Made by a program: the position numbers and the translations under genes
The notes under the pieces: model-generated
What the model was told of the DNA's origin: nothing
What the model saw: the letters and a program-made list of their open reading frames with translations, nothing else
The model's database searches: none
In this document: positions 61,267 to 64,000 of the stretch, in pieces
Layout of the letters: each line of letters starts with the position of its first letter
How positions within the stretch are numbered: position 1 is the stretch's first letter
Origin: JAGQIB01 sp041393395
GTDB lineage: Bacteria; ARS69
DNA: 64,000 nt
Reading direction: 5' to 3'
Assembly (NCBI GenBank): GCA_041393395.1
Contig: JAWKKG010000004.1
Location: 496,001 to 560,000 of the forward strand

Positions 61267-63069
61267 ATGTACGAGGACTTCTTCGGATTCCAGCGGCCAC
61301 CGTTCGAGCTCGTCCCCGACCCGGACTTCCTGTTCCTCGGGGAGTCCCACGATTCCGCGCTCGCGAACCTCGTGATCGGCATCGAGTCGGGCAAGGGCTT
61401 CATCGCGATCAGCGGGCCGGTCGGCGCGGGGAAGACCACGGTGCTGCGCGCCTTGCTGCGACGGCTGGGTCGGTCCGAGCGGGTGTGCTTCCTGGCGCAG
61501 CCGGAGCTCCGCACGGCCGATCTCTTCCGCGCCATCCTCGACGGATTCGGTGTCCGTCCGGAAGGGGAGGAGATCCCCGACCTCCGCCGCGCGCTCCGGG
61601 ATGCGCTGGCCGCTTCGGACGTGCCGGGCATCCTGATGGTGGACGAAGCGCACCTCCTGTCCGAGGAGTCGCTCGAGCAGATCCGACTGCTGTCGAACCT
61701 GGAAGAAGAGGATCGAAAGCTCCTCCAGATCATCCTGTCCGGGCAGCCGGAGCTGAAGTCGATCCTGTCGCGCGAGCGGCTGCGACCGCTCGCCCAGCGG
61801 ATCGAGATGTTCTACGAGATCCGGCCGCTGGATCGCGTCGACACGCAGTCCTACATCGAGAGGCGCATTCGAATCGCGGGCGACCCCGAGGACCTCGTGA
61901 TCGAGCCCCGGGCGATGGACCAGATCCACGGCTGCTCGGGCGGCATCCCGCGCCTTATCAACATCCTCGCGGACCGCGCGCTCATCACGGCGTACGTCGG
62001 CGAGACCCGGCGCATCACGGAACAGATCGTTCACGAAGCGTACCAGGACCTCGGGGAAGTCACGCAGGCGGTCATGCCCGGAGCTCCGGGACGGATCACG
62101 CGCGAGCCGCGACGTCGCCAACGGGTGGCGCGTACGGATTCCTCCCCGGCCACGTCGCACCCCGAGCCGCCGGTCGAGAAGCGACCCGAAGCGCGGGCCG
62201 CGGAGATCGTTCCCGCGCCGCTCCCGGCGCCGACGCCTCCGCCGTCCGAACGACCCGTGTCCTCGGCGGAGATTCGACCGCTCCCGCGTCGTCCCGCTTC
62301 CGGCGGTCCGGCTCGAGCCGAGGCCGTGGAGGCCCTGCGCGCACCAGTCGAGGTGCCGGAATCGACGGGCAACGTCGCGCCGTTCCCCGCGCCACGTGTG
62401 GTGGAGCCGATGGTCGAGTCCGCGCGCCCCACCGCGCCGCCGACGCCGGCGGTCGAGTCGCGCGGTCCGCGGCGCTTGCGTCCCTTGCGGGGACGTCTCG
62501 GTCGGGAACGTCGCACGGCGGCCGCCGGGTTGCTCGCCGTCGTCGCGCTGGCGACGGTGTCGCTCGGCGCGCGGACCCTCTTCTCCACGAGGGAGCTGGA
62601 GGCGCCGCCGAAGGTGCCGGCGTCCGCGTCGTCGGACGTCGAGACGAGCTCGCTTCCGGCCGAGACGGAAGGCGTCGCGGCGGGCGCCGTTTCGCCCGCG
62701 CCGGTCGGCGCTGCGACGTCGCCCGCGCCGGCCGAGGAAACTTCCGCCACGCCCGACGCGTCGCGGCCGGTGGAACCGGGCGCTGCGTCGCCTTCGGTTT
62801 CCGGCGAGCCCGGGGAGCGGTACTCGATCCAGGTCGCCTCGTTCCGCACGGAGGACCGGGCCGCCGCACTCGCGCACGATCTGCAGGATCAGACCGGAGA
62901 GCCCGCCCGCATCTCGCCCGTGAACGGGGAGTCGGGTCTGTGGTACCGCGTCCTGCTCGGTGAGTACTCGTCGAAGGAAGAGGTCTCCCGGCGCATGGAG
63001 CAGATTCGCTCGACGCACGACTTCGGTTTCGTGCGCCGGGTGACGCTCGAACCGGAAGGCGGTCGATGA
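61267..63069 (+). CDS. ExeA-like AAA ATPase with a membrane helix and a C-terminal SPOR domain
   Basis: Predicted 600 residues. N-terminal ATPase of the ExeA/GspA type: MYEDFFGFQRPPFELVPDPDF, Walker A GPVGAGKTT (50-58), Walker B ILMVDEAHLL and sensor region SGGIPRLINILADRAL. A Pro/Ala-rich stretch (about 275-410) and one membrane helix near 419-440 follow, then a second spacer and a SPOR domain from about 517 (RYSIQVASFRTEDRAAAL to the end). SPOR binds glycan strands lacking stem peptides. The protein thus links a cytoplasmic ATPase to periplasmic peptidoglycan. Similar ATPases, usually with other C-termini, accompany XrtA exopolysaccharide genes. Confidence 0.85.
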   Translation: MYEDFFGFQRPPFELVPDPDFLFLGESHDSALANLVIGIESGKGFIAISGPVGAGKTTVLRALLRRLGRSERVCFLAQPELRTADLFRAILDGFGVRPEGEEIPDLRRALRDALAASDVPGILMVDEAHLLSEESLEQIRLLSNLEEEDRKLLQIILSGQPELKSILSRERLRPLAQRIEMFYEIRPLDRVDTQSYIERRIRIAGDPEDLVIEPRAMDQIHGCSGGIPRLINILADRALITAYVGETRRITEQIVHEAYQDLGEVTQAVMPGAPGRITREPRRRQRVARTDSSPATSHPEPPVEKRPEARAAEIVPAPLPAPTPPPSERPVSSAEIRPLPRRPASGGPARAEAVEALRAPVEVPESTGNVAPFPAPRVVEPMVESARPTAPPTPAVESRGPRRLRPLRGRLGRERRTAAAGLLAVVALATVSLGARTLFSTRELEAPPKVPASASSDVETSSLPAETEGVAAGAVSPAPVGAATSPAPAEETSATPDASRPVEPGAASPSVSGEPGERYSIQVASFRTEDRAAALAHDLQDQTGEPARISPVNGESGLWYRVLLGEYSSKEEVSRRMEQIRSTHDFGFVRRVTLEPEGGR

Positions 63070-63818
63070 GCAAGATCCGCGATGCGATGCGCAAGCAGCA
63101 AGACGGGGACGCCTGGCGGCCTGAACCGACGCCGGAACCGCGCCCCGAGAACCGCGACGCGGAGCGGCCCCGGCTGACGCTCCCTGCCACGTCGCCCGAT
63201 GTGCTCGCGTACTACGAGGCGGTGGGCAAGCAGATCGAGGTTTCCCTCGGCGCGACGTCGACCCGCGTGCTGACGTTCACGGGCGCCGTCGGCGGCGAGG
63301 GGAGTTCGACCGTGGTGGCGCAGTACGCGGAGATGCTCTCCCGACGCGGGGAGCGCGTCCTGCTCGTGGACGGCAATCCGCGGCATCCGTCGCAGCACCA
63401 GCTGTTCGGTGTGCCGGACTCTCCGGGTCTCGCGGAGTGGGTTTCCGGCGTGGCCGATCCGGCGTCGGTCGTGCATCTCTCGGGTTTCCCGAACCTGGAT
63501 GTCGTGCCTCTCGGCCGTTGCGCCGATCGGTCCGAAGCGGAGCGTATCTCCGAGTCGCTGGGCGAGTTCCAGGCGGAGTTCGCGGCCTCCTACGACTACG
63601 TCCTGGTGGACGCGGACTTCGTCGGCTCGCCGTTCTCGTCGGGCGCCGCGATCCACGGGTCCGACGGTGTCGTGCTCGTTCTCCGGGCGGGTCGCACGAA
63701 CCGGCAGATCGCCAGCCGCGCGCTGGACACCGTTCGTCAGATCGGCGGCAACGTTCTCGGCGTCATCCTCAATCGCCGGGAGTTTCCGATCCCGGACTTC
63801 ATCTATCGGCACCTCTGA
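63066..63818 (+). CDS. CpsD/BY-kinase-like ATPase with a degenerate P-loop
   Basis: Predicted 250 residues, overlapping the previous stop (ATGA). The fold matches the kinase half of Wzc-type tyrosine kinases: an N-terminal basic stretch MSKIRDAMRKQQDG, the P-loop region, Walker A' VLLVDGNPRHPSQHQLFGV and Walker B YDYVLVDADFV, ending VILNRREFPIPDFIYRHL. The P-loop, normally GEGKST, reads GGEGSST (76-82), with Ser80 in the place of the nucleotide-binding Lys. There is no tyrosine cluster at the C terminus (one Tyr). It may be a regulatory adaptor, not an active kinase. Its partner would be the kinase-less chain-length protein two genes upstream. Confidence 0.82.
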   Translation: MSKIRDAMRKQQDGDAWRPEPTPEPRPENRDAERPRLTLPATSPDVLAYYEAVGKQIEVSLGATSTRVLTFTGAVGGEGSSTVVAQYAEMLSRRGERVLLVDGNPRHPSQHQLFGVPDSPGLAEWVSGVADPASVVHLSGFPNLDVVPLGRCADRSEAERISESLGEFQAEFAASYDYVLVDADFVGSPFSSGAAIHGSDGVVLVLRAGRTNRQIASRALDTVRQIGGNVLGVILNRREFPIPDFIYRHL

Positions 63819-63832
63819 TCTTCGGGAATCGC

Positions 63833-64000
63833 ATGACGGAGCAGCGTACTCGACTCGTTTGGCTCCTCGGCTGCCTCGGTCTCGGAACGGCCTTGCGTCT
63901 CTACCGTCTCGGCCACCAGCCGCTGTGGATCGACGAGCTCATCAGTCTCCAGCTCGCCACCTGGGCGCAGGGCGCGGAGTTCTGGCGGGGCCTCCTGATC
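63833..64000 (+). CDS. GT39-like membrane glycosyltransferase, 3' end outside the window
   Basis: Only 56 codons are present, from the ATG at 63833. The first membrane helix (RLVWLLGCLGLGTALRLYRL) is followed by GHQPLWIDELISLQLA, the RLxxLxxxxLWxDE pattern of ArnT/PMT-type transferases in which the acidic pair lies in the first periplasmic loop. These enzymes use polyprenyl-linked sugars. Whether it works on the exopolysaccharide cannot be told from the fragment. Confidence 0.65.
   Translation, partial: MTEQRTRLVWLLGCLGLGTALRLYRLGHQPLWIDELISLQLATWAQGAEFWRGLLI

Noticed and set aside
59743..63018. A 1091-codon minus-strand frame opposite the exopolysaccharide genes, and a 1043-codon one at 28473-31604
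   Set aside because: Same reason: antisense of conserved genes, with no recognisable motif.

Overview
The window is a very GC-rich bacterial chromosome segment with frequent GTG and TTG starts and many ATGA, GTGA or TTGA stop/start overlaps. Every intact gene lies on the + strand; the only minus-strand gene is a broken serpin fragment. The content is that of a Gram-negative (diderm) bacterium: BamA, Skp, LolCD, a complete set of lipid A/Kdo genes except the LpxH/LpxI step, heptosyltransferases and MsbA. Several traits point to the FCB group or a neighbouring candidate phylum such as Eisenbacteria (inference, not proven): the LpxC-FabZ fusion, a DUF4837 lipoprotein, a FlgD-like C-terminal domain, and secreted right-handed beta-helix proteins ending in a WGRIK-type motif.

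Layout. 1-9.7 kb: tail of an anti-sigma factor gene, an HtrA-like protein that lacks the catalytic His, a DUF4837 lipoprotein, aroB, a TPR protein, aroQ, efp, accB, pilT, accC and a ComB-family phosphatase. 9.7-13.8 kb is the one clearly rearranged accessory stretch. A serpin fragment and a FlgD-domain fragment, both lacking their 5' ends, meet head to head. They are followed by two paralogous secreted beta-helix genes, the tail of a third copy, a 156-bp direct repeat and a small secreted protein. 14-29 kb is housekeeping: ftsK, polA, coaE, prfB (with a programmed +1 frameshift), lysS, lolC, lolD, mcsA, mcsB, clpC, then a strong terminator.

29-58.5 kb is an outer-membrane and LPS supercluster: bamA, skp, lpxD, lpxC-fabZ, lpxA, a Gfo/Idh/MocA oxidoreductase, lpxB, a DUF374 acyltransferase, waaA, lpxK, nadB, a Minf_1886-type protein, a GT9 gene, msbA, three more GT9 genes, split heptose kinase and adenylyltransferase genes, GT4, an O-antigen ligase, GT2, a fifth GT9, two GT4s, DUF3108 and a protein distantly like deoxyhypusine synthase. 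It encodes outer-membrane protein assembly, lipid A-Kdo synthesis, core glycosylation, flipping and O-antigen ligation.

58.5-64 kb starts a separate exopolysaccharide locus. It has a good sigma70-type promoter and a structured leader of about 340 nt, then a Wza-type exporter, a Wzc-type chain-length protein without a kinase domain, an ExeA-like ATPase joined through one membrane helix to a SPOR domain, a CpsD-like ATPase whose P-loop lysine is Ser, and the start of a GT39-like membrane glycosyltransferase. I consider this the best candidate here for an unusual system. No tRNA, rRNA, CRISPR array, insertion sequence or phage gene was seen.
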